The notes under the pieces: generated by a model
What the model saw: the letters and a program-made list of their open reading frames with translations, nothing else
Database searches by the model: none
Told to the model about the DNA's origin: nothing
Part shown: positions 29,618 to 40,000 of the stretch, piece after piece
Numbering within the stretch: the stretch's first letter is position 1
Layout: the number at the start of each line of letters is the position of its first letter
DNA from: Tritrichomonas musculus
Lineage: Eukaryota; Parabasalia; Tritrichomonadida; Tritrichomonadidae
NCBI GenBank assembly: GCA_039105265.1
Contig: JAPFFF010000072.1
Location: forward strand, 275,157 to 339,156
Direction of reading: 5' to 3'
Length of the DNA: 64,000 nt
Translations under genes and position numbers: made by a program

Positions 29618-30787
29618 ATGGAAAGCTATATCGCTGATAAGAAAAAACTTTACGCTGAAATTCTCGAATTTCTTGAAAATTCAGATGAGAATTTCGACTA
29701 CACAACGATTGAAGAATGTTTTGAAAGATCATCTCCAAATCTCAAGCAGAAAGACAAAGATGGAGCTTTTGAAGACATGAAAGACTTTTTGCGAATTATA
29801 AAAAATATCAGTGACGAACACCACCGTGATACAACTTTCATCGCCAGAACTAAACAACTTCTTCTTCACTATAAAGGCCAAATCAAACAGACCTTGTCAA
29901 ATGAGGAAATCTTCTATATTTTTGAAGACAACAAATTACTCGTTCATTTTCTATTGTCGAATGATGTCATAAGACTAACAGACAATATTTGTGAATCGAT
30001 GATGACTAAATACGAAGCTAACGGTAACCGTTACTGCCACTTTTTCTATCCCGAGCTCGAAGAATTTTTAGGAGAAGAGAAAATGAAAACGGTTAAAAAC
30101 GAACTTTTAAATAAGTCATCAAATATTTTTGACAACTATGATTTGAAACGCGAAGAAGGCGAGAATGACTCGCACATTTGCTCAATGATACGAAATGATT
30201 CAGTTGAAGAATTCGTTTCATATGTGACTCGGAGTAACTGTTCACTTTCAAGCCAAATTGCACCATCAATTTTTGAGACCAATTCATTCTTACTCGAACG
30301 AAAAGATACGACTCTGATTGAATATTCAGCTTTCTTTGGATCGATTCAAATTTTTCAATATTTGATGATGAGTGAAGTTGAATTGAGAGCATCGCTGTGG
30401 CTTTATGCGATTCATTCAAAAAATGCATCATTGATTCATATTCTTGAAACAAAGGAGGTTTGTCCACCAAAATTTGATAACAAAAATGAAGAAGAATTAA
30501 ATGAAGCAAATAACGAATATTTGAGATGCCTTACTGAATCAATTAAATGCCATCACAATGATTTCGCTGACTACATTCAAAATAATTTTCTGTTTCAAGA
30601 AGAAAAAGATCCAAAACGAAACGAAACGATTACATGTAATTGCATAAAATACCATAATTACTATTATTTAGAGACAGAAACCATCAAAGAGCATGGATTC
30701 TTCTATTTGGACCTCTATAAATATAACGAACTTTTCAACCTTTTATTGAAAGAGAAAGAAGAAGGAATCAAAATGAAAATTATTTAA
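29618..30787 (+). CDS. DUF3447-type (ankyrin-associated) protein
   Basis: The protein has 389 residues. It has the layout of the large trichomonad family in which an N-terminal helical region precedes DUF3447/ankyrin units. Residues 1-130 are helical; residues about 190-290 contain SICSMIRNDSVEEFVSYV-like, TLIEYSAFFGSIQIFQYL and LWLYAIHSKNASLIHILE blocks that are diagnostic of the family, and a further CLTESIKCHHNDFADYI block. In relatives, full ankyrin repeats follow; here the frame stops at 30787, and an ankyrin-like segment appears in another frame at about 30963. The function is unknown; relatives are thought to be protein-binding scaffolds. The ATG at 29618 follows a T-rich, TTTGCAAAT leader. 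Confidence 0.75.
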   Translation: MESYIADKKKLYAEILEFLENSDENFDYTTIEECFERSSPNLKQKDKDGAFEDMKDFLRIIKNISDEHHRDTTFIARTKQLLLHYKGQIKQTLSNEEIFYIFEDNKLLVHFLLSNDVIRLTDNICESMMTKYEANGNRYCHFFYPELEEFLGEEKMKTVKNELLNKSSNIFDNYDLKREEGENDSHICSMIRNDSVEEFVSYVTRSNCSLSSQIAPSIFETNSFLLERKDTTLIEYSAFFGSIQIFQYLMMSEVELRASLWLYAIHSKNASLIHILETKEVCPPKFDNKNEEELNEANNEYLRCLTESIKCHHNDFADYIQNNFLFQEEKDPKRNETITCNCIKYHNYYYLETETIKEHGFFYLDLYKYNELFNLLLKEKEEGIKMKII

Positions 30788-30884
30788 ATCACAAATATTT
30801 TGATGAAGAACTGATTTCAGCGACCACAATTCAATAAGATAACATCATAAAACATTTTAATTGTGTTCGATAAGTGTATATTTT

Positions 30885-32117
30885 ATGATATTTCAAATAT
30901 TGAATATTTTTATAACATTCATCGACATCAATTTTTTTCAATGTTTCATATTTTTTTTTTATAAGACAGCATTACAAAAAGCGGCCAGTCAAAATGACGT
31001 TGAAGTTATTTATTTTTTATTATTAAAAGAAAAAGAAATACCCAAACATCTTTTCAATGGAAATACCAATTTAACACAAATATCAATTCCATCATCTGTA
31101 ACTTCAATTGGATTTTCTGCTTTCTATGTATGTTCATCATTAACACAAATATCAATTCCATCATCTGTAACTTCAATTGGAGATTCTGCTTTCTATGTAT
31201 GTTCATCATTAACACAAATATCAATTCCATCATCTGTAACTTCAATTGGAAATTATGCTTTCTATGTATGTTCATCATTAACACAAATATCAATTCCATC
31301 ATCTGTGACTTCAATTGGAGATCATGCTTTCTGTCGATGTTCATCATTAACACAAATATCAATTCAATCATCTGTAATTTCAATTGGAGATCATGCTTTT
31401 TGTGGATGTTCATCATTAACACAAATATCAATTCCATCATCTGTAACTTCAATTGGAGATCATGCTTTCAGAGAATGTTCATCATTAACACAAATATCAA
31501 TTCCATCATCTGTAACTTCAATTGGAGATTCTGTTTTCTATAGATGTTCATCATTAACACAAATATCAATTCCATCATCTGTAACTTCAATTGGATATTC
31601 TGCTTTTTGTGGATGTTCATCATTAACACAAATATCAATTCCATCATCTGTGACTTCGATTGGATATTCTGCTTTCAGAGAATGTTCATCATTAACACAA
31701 ATATCAATTCCATCATCTGTAACTTCAATTGGAGATCATGCTTTCAGAGAATGTTCATCATTAACACAAATATCAATTCCATCATCTGTAACTTCAATTG
31801 GAGATTCTGTTTTCTATAGATGTTCATCATTAACACAAATATCAATTCCATCATCTGTAACTTCAATTGGATATTCTGCTTTTTGTGGATGTTCATCATT
31901 AACACAAATATCAATTCCATCATATGTAACTTCAATTGGATATTCTGCTTTTTGTGGATGTTCATCATTAACACAAATATCAATTCCATCATATGTAACT
32001 TCAATTGGAGATTGTGCTTTCAGAGAATGTTCATCATTAACACAAATATCAATTCCATCATTTATTGATCTAAGAAATCTCTCGATACCATCAATAGCAA
32101 AAGTCACAACATATTAA
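30885..32117 (+). CDS. BspA-like leucine-rich repeat protein
   Basis: Starting from the first ATG in frame (30885) the protein has 410 residues; the true start is uncertain. Residues about 26-60 include TALQKAASQNDVEVIYFLLL, an ankyrin repeat. From there to the end run 14 complete copies plus a partial copy of a 23-residue Treponema-type (LRR_5) unit with consensus LTQISIPSSVTSIG, two variable residues, AF, and CS. BspA-like proteins are hugely expanded in trichomonads and are implicated in surface adhesion. The first 25 residues are very hydrophobic but come from AT-rich DNA, so I do not trust them as a signal anchor. No C-terminal membrane segment is present. The ankyrin piece in front suggests that this may be the 3' part of a larger ankyrin-LRR gene with the DUF3447 gene just upstream. 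Confidence 0.75.
   Translation: MIFQILNIFITFIDINFFQCFIFFFYKTALQKAASQNDVEVIYFLLLKEKEIPKHLFNGNTNLTQISIPSSVTSIGFSAFYVCSSLTQISIPSSVTSIGDSAFYVCSSLTQISIPSSVTSIGNYAFYVCSSLTQISIPSSVTSIGDHAFCRCSSLTQISIQSSVISIGDHAFCGCSSLTQISIPSSVTSIGDHAFRECSSLTQISIPSSVTSIGDSVFYRCSSLTQISIPSSVTSIGYSAFCGCSSLTQISIPSSVTSIGYSAFRECSSLTQISIPSSVTSIGDHAFRECSSLTQISIPSSVTSIGDSVFYRCSSLTQISIPSSVTSIGYSAFCGCSSLTQISIPSYVTSIGYSAFCGCSSLTQISIPSYVTSIGDCAFRECSSLTQISIPSFIDLRNLSIPSIAKVTTY
31064..32060 (+). repeat. 69-bp tandem repeat array, 14-15 units
   Basis: Near-identical 69-bp units encode the BspA-like repeat. Units 6, 7 and 8 (with DHAFREC, DSVFYRC, YSAFCGC) recur as units 10, 11 and 12, showing duplication of a four-unit, 276-bp block. 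All three frames and the opposite strand are open through much of the array because the period is divisible by three. Confidence 0.9.
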
Positions 32118-34320
32118 TTAATAAATAAAAAATAATATTATACATTTATTCTTCATTTTATATTTTATCATTTGAAAAGATTTAGGAGAGACATAATAAA
32201 GAATGTATGAAAATTATATTTAAAGAAAATTCCAACCTAGTCCCCAATTTTTTATGTCACATATCTATTCTCAGCTATTTGCAAAATGAACAAATAGCCT
32301 CCATTTTAGTTTACTTTAAATAATTTTGCATTGTTTTCATATATATTTACAAGTTTAAAGTTTCTTTAGCCCTTTCAAAATGTGAAGTTTTTTTAGCCCC
32401 CAAAAATTGAAAGGAAATTTGGGAAAAAAATGTTAAAATATGGATTTTAGCCTCCACTTTTTTGGAAACTTTTTCAATTAAAAATAATCGTAGATTAATA
32501 TAAAAAAGAGCATTAAAAACAGATCAAAATAAAATATTTGCCAAATAAATGAAAATTCACAGTGTGAACTTCATAAGGATTAAAATTAAAATTAAAACTA
32601 AAACTAAAAATCTAAAAACTTTAAAAAAATACTTGATGACAGCATTATCAGATAGACCTTGTAAGGGGTACCCGATTTACCCATTTTCAATCGGGTCAAA
32701 AATTTTAGGTATATTTTAATCAGGGGTCGCAAATTACCGCCTACCCAAAGCGGTTTTTGACCCGAAATTTTTAAAATTCATTTATCTCAAAATGTGGAAT
32801 AAATATTTATATAAAAAAAGGTTTATTAAAAAATTTACAAGCTTTTTAATCCTTTTTAATAAAAATTTTTATTTCATTAGAATAATGCATCTGATATTTT
32901 TCTCAAAAATTGTTTTTTGAAATTATTTTCTCTATCATTCTATTTAATTATAATTTTTAATATCAGAAAACCTTTTTTTTTGAAAGTTAATTGATTTTTA
33001 TTTGTATCGTATTATTTTCTGATTTTCATTGTCATTTAATTTATTGTTTAGATAACTTATGAAAAGAGAAATAATACATAAATTTAAGTTATGTAATATT
33101 TTTTTATATTAAGCTTTGAAATCTACAAATTTTAAATAATATTAACTATTCATTTACTTGTTTTATATTTTTTATCTTTTTTTCAACATTTATACTATGC
33201 ATTTTAGTTTATTTCACTATTAATTAATGTTACTAATCACTTATATAATTAAAAAATTTTGGCATTTGGTTCTTTTATTTCATGTTTGAATACAATATTA
33301 AGATATATTAATAACTATTTCAGATTTTAAAAGATTATCCTGTTTTGACAAACTATTACTTGATTTTCAAATAAAAAATTCTTTTCTAAATAAAATTTGA
33401 AATATTTCATATAACAAGTCATATCATAAAATTTTATTTTCTAAAATCAAAATTCACTTTAAAAAAATGCATGAATCAATAAAAAATAAATTATAGAACA
33501 TGATTTTAAAAAAAATAATCCAAAAAATACACTAGAAATAAAAGGGTCAAACGCGAACTCTTCATTTTTTTTTTGGGTAGTGACCCAAAAAAAAAAAATT
33601 TGTTGTCGGGTTAATATTTTGGGGTGACCTTTCGAAGGTTTATTATCAGAAAAGGGAGATTATGAGAGAAATGATATAAAAGCATAAAAACATTGATTAA
33701 CCATAAAAATTGCATATTATTACAGAAAAGTAATCAAGAAAGTGTTAATAATAATAAATACTAATCACTAAATTTCAAATTCACTCGAAAAATTAAAAAG
33801 GCGCAATGCATCTCATTATTTTTAAATTATTTTATTTAGAAAGAAAATACTGTTATGTCAAATAAGGTAATTTAAAATGCAAACTAAATAAGGACCAGGA
33901 GCTTCCACTTTACAAAATATATTTGAATAATTCAAATGTGGTACTGTAAACTATTCAAAAATGATATGTGTTTTGACTCATTCAATTTTAAAATTTTAAG
34001 AAAAAAATCATTAAAATCAACTTTTTACTAAGAAAAAAATGATAAATAAAGAAATTAATGAACTACATGAAATAATGAAAGACAATTATCATATATATTT
34101 GTGATAATATATGGTCGTATATACAACTTTTTGAAATAGTTTAGACAATAAAAAATAAATGTGTCTTTTTAGCAAGCTTAAGTTATTAAAATCAATTGAT
34201 ATTTTAATATATATAACCAATATTATAAATGAGTATATATCCGGATTAAATTCTATTATTTATGTTTTCTTTCTTATGAAAATTTTTGATTATTTGCTTT
34301 TTTAAAAAAATATTTATTTA

Positions 34321-35619
34321 GAGGTATTCATGTGAAGTGAAAACTCGTTATTTGATTTTTTTTATTTTTACTTTAATTGAATGAATATTTTATCTTATGA
34401 AAAAATATTAAGATTATTTACTTCTATATATCCAATAATGACTTTTTCCATAATTGGTTTTAATGGATGTTGAGAATTTAAAAACCATTTAAAAAATAAT
34501 GTTTCGTTTATATCTCGAGTCAAATAAAATATTTATGAATTACAAATCAATAATAATATTTTGCATTTTATTTATAAAATATATTATCTGTTATATTTCC
34601 AATTTATTATCCATATATAGATTTAAATACAAATTTATATAAAAAATTTTAGAAAATGACTTTTTTCTCAATTGATTTACGAAATAATTATACACTAATT
34701 GTACAATATAATAGTAATAAATATTTAAATAAATTTTAATATGTAAATAAGTTACTTTATACTCTCATTTTAAAGAAAAATGTAATTAATATTATGCATT
34801 ATTTTGAATTATTTTTCATCGTATTTTTGTACGTTATTATTTTAAGTGATGTGAGATGATTGTTTTCGGTGAAGTGAAGTTAATAGTGAAGTGATTATTG
34901 AAAAATATAAATTTGCTCATCTTCATAAAAATATTATTAAAAATATTTTTTATAAAGTAAAATTATTAATTACTATATTATAAAAATAATTATAATATTT
35001 AGAATATTGAAAACCATAAAATAATCACAATACAAACCAACTTATTTTTTAAAAAATTCAATTGACAATCATCGTTTAATTGAATTTTTCATTTTTTTTT
35101 TTTGATAATTTATCTATTTAATATATTATGTAAAACTTAAATATAAAATAATAAATTATATAAATAATAATATATATTATATAAATAAAATAAAATAATG
35201 TTTTAATAAAAATATTACTAGGATAAAAAATGTTTATTATTTCAATATAAAAAATATAATAACTGAAAAAGTTAAAAATTTATTAAAAATAGAATATAAT
35301 ATAAACAAGTGTATCTCTAGAAAATAAATGTTTTTTAAAAATATAAGTATTAATTAGTTATCAAGATATATATTCTATAATAATTAATAAAATAAATATA
35401 TATATATATATATTTATATTTCATCAATTTTTATATAAAAAAAATAATATCCTCTCAATTATAAAACGATTTTTATTCAGAAAAATAAAAATAGAAATAT
35501 CTCAAAAATAGGAGTATAAAATTCTTATCCATTAAAGTGCATTCTTAGTTACAAAATAAAAATAAAGAAAATATGATCAAAATTACAATATTTCGTCAAT
35601 TTCTCTACATGAATACCTC
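34321..35619. mobile_element. Possible 1.3-kb TA-flanked element, very degenerate
   Basis: GAGGTATTCATGT at 34321-34333 and its exact complement at 35607-35619 are each bordered by TA. Length and TA borders fit a mariner-size element, but no transposase trace is visible inside, and a 13-bp pair could arise by chance in DNA this AT-rich. Confidence 0.3.
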
Positions 35620-35746
35620 TATTTATTTATTTAATAATAAATTTTTCATAAAATCAACTCAATAACGCAAATTAAAACATTTATCATGACATTTATTTGT
35701 CTCTATCAATGTTTTAAACCATATTTTTTTTCTGTAAATAGTAAAC

Positions 35747-35819
35747 AAAAATTTGGAGAAAATAAGAATTTTAAACTTTTCACGTCGTTAGCTGTTACTG
35801 TGATTTTCTCCAAATTTTT
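35747..35819. repeat. Perfect 17-bp inverted repeat with 39-nt loop
   Basis: AAAAATTTGGAGAAAAT at 35747-35763 and its exact complement at 35803-35819 surround a 39-base loop. It lies about 120 bases before the first gene of the older Polinton and could be part of its terminus or a regulatory hairpin. Confidence 0.6.
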
Positions 35820-35834
35820 CTAAATCATAAATTA

Positions 35835-35890
35835 AAACACGAACATATAATCCTATTTTACAACACCACCGATTCATCATCTCATCATAA
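35835..35890 (+). promoter_or_regulatory. 56-bp block shared by two genes of the older Polinton, copy 1
   Basis: The block starts AAACACGAACATAT, contains TTTTACAACACCAC and ends near TTCATAA. A copy with 7 differences in 56 bases lies at 55763-55818. Each copy precedes an ATG of the older Polinton (by 52 and 98 bases), so a shared promoter-type element is likely. Confidence 0.55.
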
Positions 35891-35941
35891 CAAAAATAAA
35901 CTTTATTTTATTTTAAATTTAATTTTTTAATTAATATAAAA

Positions 35942-35990
35942 ATGTATGACACATTAATGAAATATAAAAACTGTAAAAAGTTTGACGATT
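35942..35990 (+). mobile_element. Older Polinton, part left of the young insertion
   Basis: These bases are the left piece of the older element's terminal gene, beginning with ATG at 35942. The young Polinton starts directly after it, and the other piece of the same gene lies beyond the young element at 55317. Some of the DNA upstream (at least from 35835, by the shared block) also belongs to the older element. Confidence 0.7.
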
Positions 35991-36159
35991 AGTAGTATAG
36001 TGAAAACGCCCAAAAAGGACTACGCCCTTTTTGTTCGTTTTCCAATGATTTTAGAACATCACATTTTAGCAGGAGTTTTCACACTGAATTCTCAGCATTC
36101 TAATAGCTATCAGAATAATGGCAGGTATATTTTTATTTAATTTTTTATCTCATCTAAAA
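35991..36159 (+). repeat. Left terminal inverted repeat of the young Polinton
   Basis: 169 bases matching the complement of 55148-55316 with no difference noticed by eye. It contains a GC-richer block (ACGCCCAAAAAGGACTACG) near the tip and ends at CTCATCTAAAA, overlapping the first A of the start codon of the first gene. Confidence 0.93.
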
Positions 36160-36665
36160 TGTTTGATAGATTAAATGTTATAGCAAAATATAATTCAATA
36201 ATTGATTTAAATAATTTTACAGATACTATTAATAAACTTTACTCTATGACTTGTGAAATGAAAAGTATAAATGAAGAAGAATTAGATGCTTATAAAAAAG
36301 CAAATGAATTAGATAAATTTTATGAAGAAAAGAAAGGTAGAAAACCAAAGCATAACAATATGGTATTAGTGTTTATTGAAAAAGAATATAAACTATTCAA
36401 TCCAACAGATTGGAATAAATTCTTAATTAATCCTCGTTTTTATGACACTAAGAGAGTTGCGAGTGAATTAGCAAAAGAAGGCTGTGAATTAATTAGCGAA
36501 TATAAGAATGGACAAACACCTATCCGATATAAATATAACAATAAGATTTATAGTGTCAAATTTAAGAACTGGAAGCATAATCATTATCGTCCTCATTTAG
36601 GTCAATTTCCTGGAGCACATGATTGGGATGAATATCATGCAAGAATGGGACATAATATTAAGTAA
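36159..36665 (+). CDS. Polinton terminal-gene protein, unknown function
   Basis: The protein has 168 residues, Lys/Tyr-rich. A homologue exists in the older Polinton at 55317-55746: both share a KANELDKFYEE-type helix, a central YKxFNP block, ELIxEY and a C-terminal motif RPHxxxFPGAHxW with conserved aromatic and His residues. I do not recognise the family. Its place next to the terminus and its conservation between two diverged Polintons argue for a real function. The ATG sits at the inner edge of the inverted repeat, preceded by TTTATCTCATCTAAA, the same leader seen before the polymerase gene. Confidence 0.75.
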   Translation: MFDRLNVIAKYNSIIDLNNFTDTINKLYSMTCEMKSINEEELDAYKKANELDKFYEEKKGRKPKHNNMVLVFIEKEYKLFNPTDWNKFLINPRFYDTKRVASELAKEGCELISEYKNGQTPIRYKYNNKIYSVKFKNWKHNHYRPHLGQFPGAHDWDEYHARMGHNIK

Positions 36666-36733
36666 ATTATAAATTTATTTTTATACTCAAGATTTTTTCA
36701 GAAAAAGTTTAAAATTTTATAATTATCAATTAA

Positions 36734-36947
36734 ATCTAGTCTCAATTACTTCAGCTCTGAATTAGTTCAGCTCTCAATTACTTCAGCTCTGAATTAGTTC
36801 AGCTCTCAATTACTTCAGCTCTCAATTAGTTCAACTTTTAATTACTTCAGCTCTCAATTTAATTCAGCTCTCAATTCCCAACACCCTCTCAATTAATTCT
36901 AGTCTCAATTTTAAAAATTCTAGTCTCAATTAATTCAGCTCTCAAAA
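36734..36947. repeat. Minisatellite of 16-bp units between first gene and polymerase
   Basis: About 12-13 units alternate between CTCAATTACTTCAGCT and CTGAATTAGTTCAGCT, degrading to the right. The second form is close to self-complementary (CTGAA-TTAG-TTCAG). It lies in the 420-base gap before the polymerase gene and could bind a replication or transcription factor. Confidence 0.75.
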
Positions 36948-37072
36948 ATATGGTTACATATTAATAAAGAGAACAATTTTTTTCACATAGCATTTCTCTA
37001 TTATTTTTAAATTAACTTTTTCAATTTTTTCTCAAATATTTTTAGATTTAATATTTGTTTTAAATTAATAAT

Positions 37073-37087
37073 TTATCTCATCTAAAA
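37073..37087 (+). promoter_or_regulatory. Shared leader before polymerase gene
   Basis: TTTATCTCATCTAAAA precedes the ATG here and, with one A fewer, at the first gene (36144-36158). The TCATCT core fits a trichomonad-type TCA initiator, so both transcripts would have leaders of about 8-9 bases. Inference from two copies. Confidence 0.5.
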
Positions 37088-40000
37088 ATGAAAGCAATAA
37101 GTACTGAGAAATTATTCGAATTATTTAAAATTGTTAATCCTTCTGCTACTACTTTGGAGGAATATGAAAAACTTCCATTTGTGAAAGATGTAAGAAAAGC
37201 ATTAATTGATGAAATTAAAGATTATTTAGCAGAAACTAATTATAAAGGCCCTTTTGAATATGACCCAATTTTCTACTATTTTATGGGAATTGATGCTGCT
37301 ATGAATAAGAATAAAGATTTGCTGAAAGAATTGCCAGCTCATGCTAAGAAACTAAAAGAGTATCATCATTTTAACCCAAAAACTGATGCTGATGAATTTC
37401 TCCAGTTAACGCCAGCTGAAGAAAATAAGCAAGTTATGCAATCATTTAAAGCATGGAAGGAACAAGAATCTTCACAGAAAGAAGTGGTTGATGAAATAAT
37501 TGACCACCTACTTAGACACAAAACTAATTGGCGCATTGATTTTACTAAATTGACTAATGTAGGTAGAGAACTAATATTTGAGCCATTAAAGAATTTCTTT
37601 CAAGAACACATTTTAACTCTTCCTATTATTGGGAAATACAAGATACAATTTAAAGTTAATGGACAGTGGCATACAAAACCATTAGATGAAGAATCTTTAA
37701 ATCAACTAATGAAGAATTTAGAAGAAAGGCATTTGTTATTCGACTTAGATACAACTCCAGCTGAATACTTTTACGAAGATGGAGGTAGCAAGTTACCTGA
37801 TTGGTCAATGTTTGATGAAATTAGGTTTAATGAATATCAGAAATTTGATAGTAGCAATGATAGAGGTGGCTCATTCTTTAGATATTTAATCAAACCAGAT
37901 GTACCTAAAATGATTATTGAATATTTGAATAGATTACAGATATTTGATACTTTAGTTGAAGGTAAGTCACAACGAAAAGAATTAGATGATAACTGTTTTG
38001 TTTATGCACTTAAGCAAACTGGTCAGTACGATGAAGAGACTTTAAATAAGATTCGTTTAAGAATTAATAGAAGATATCTTTCACAAGGATGTATTGAACA
38101 AATTTGTAATGAATTCAAGATACAAATTAAATTAACTTTCATAAATGAAAAGGCAAAGAAAGTAAAAGAACAAGTTTATTCAGTTAAGAATCATGTAAAG
38201 AAGAATTATTTAGGAGTTGCTAATCCAGAGTCAAATAGAATTCATCACATGAATATTTATGAGTCACATTACTTTCTAGAGGAAGTTACACCATTTTCAA
38301 CTGATTATATAAAGAATTTATCCGATAGAACTGATGAGCAATTCAACAAAGAATTTAAAGGAGACCATTTCATTAATGCTAGATACTATATGAAATCATC
38401 TAACTTAGTTAGAACTTTAATGCAAAATGGATATTTTGTACCAATTACTTTTGGTGAAGCAATGATTCTAAAAACAACGTTTTATGATGAAGTTAAGAAT
38501 GATTTAGACAGTATCAATTTAGATTATGACCCTGAACACTGTACTCAATTGATTGCACCGTCTAATTGGAAAACCAAAGATAAGATAACGAATTACTTTT
38601 ATGCAGACTTTGAAGCTGATGTTAGCGATTCGATTCATAAACCTTATATGGTAGTATTACAGAATGAATCTGGTGAAATTAATAAATGTTGGAAAGGTGA
38701 AGATTGTGCACTTAAATTATTGAAGTATTTAGAGGACGGAGATGTGGTTTATTTTCATAATTTAGCTTATGATATCAGAATGTTAGCGAAATATGGAATG
38801 AACAAATCAATTATCAAAGGAAGTAAAGTTATGAAGGCAGATATTAAGTTTGAAGGTAAGACTATTCATTTCAGAGATTCTTATCCTATGATTTCATCTA
38901 AGTTAAGTGATTTTCCAGCCATGTTCAACTTGCCCAAAGTACAGAAAGAAATCTTCCCATACAAGTATTACACATTGGAAAGATTAAAGACAAATATTGG
39001 CATAATCAGTGAAGCAGGTAAAGATGAGGACAAAGAGTGGACAGAAGAAGATTACAAATTATTCAATTCTAATATTGATTCTGTTGAAGGTTGCAGATTA
39101 TCTGAATCAGAATTTGATATGTACAAATACTGTGAATTTTACTGTAAGCAAGATGTGAACATTCTTCGTTTAGGATTTAATGCATTTCGTGAAGGATTCT
39201 TGAAAGATTTCAAAATTGACCCATATAAATTCATTTCAATCTCAGCTTTAGCTAATGAAGTATTCAATCAGAATGTTTACTATAATCATAATCTTTATAA
39301 AGTTGGTGGTGTTGTTAGACATTTTATGTCTCATGCTATTTATGGTGGAAGATGCATGACTGCTTATAATAAGAAATGGCATACCACTAAACCTTTAAGT
39401 GATTTTGATGCAGTCTCATTATATCCTTCAGCTATGGCTAGACTGAAGACAGTGAAAGGTATTCCTAAAGTGATTCAACCAGAGCAATTGAATATGAAAT
39501 TTCTTCAATCAGTTGATGCATATGTTGTTGAAATTAAGATTACAAAAGTGAACAAACACTACGCATTTCCGTTAATTGTTCAGAAAACTAAAGAAGGATT
39601 AAATAAGAATGATGATAATATTTCAAAACCAATCACGATGGTTGTCGATAACATTGCTTTGGAGGATTTGATTAATTTTCAGAAAATAGAATTTGAACTA
39701 ATTAAAGGTTATTATTGGAATAGTGGAACTGATGATACAATTCAGAAAGTCATTAGACATATTTTCAATAAAAGATTAGAATACAAGAAACAAAAGAATC
39801 CTCTTCAGCAATTATATAAACTAATCATGAATTCATGTTATGGCAAAACTATCGAGAAACCAGTTGATAAAGATTGGAAATATTTTGATAATGAAGAGGA
39901 TTTAAACAAATATATGTTTAAGAATTATTACAAAATTATTGAAGAAGTTCAATTAGGAGATAGCGAAATCCATGCAGTACGTGTAAAGAAGCCAATTGAT

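Larger units (their letters stand above)
32118..35941. other. AT-rich gene-poor DNA with decayed inverted-repeat elements
   Basis: About 3.8 kb with no supported gene. Two possible decayed elements: one between about 32650 and 33655, whose ends share an imperfect AGACCTT-AAGG-ACCC block in opposite orientation with ACCCGA/TCGGGT words inside, and the TA-flanked pair at 34321-35619. The right end should contain the left terminus of the older Polinton, which I could not place exactly. Confidence 0.5.

Noticed and set aside
31054-32107. Several long open frames across the 69-bp array on both strands
   Set aside because: They arise because the repeat period is divisible by three, so a frame open in one unit stays open in all. 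Only the LTQISIPSSVTSIG frame matches a known family.
36734-36947. CRISPR-like array
   Set aside because: There are no unique spacers; the units are contiguous 16-bp repeats, and the host is a eukaryote.
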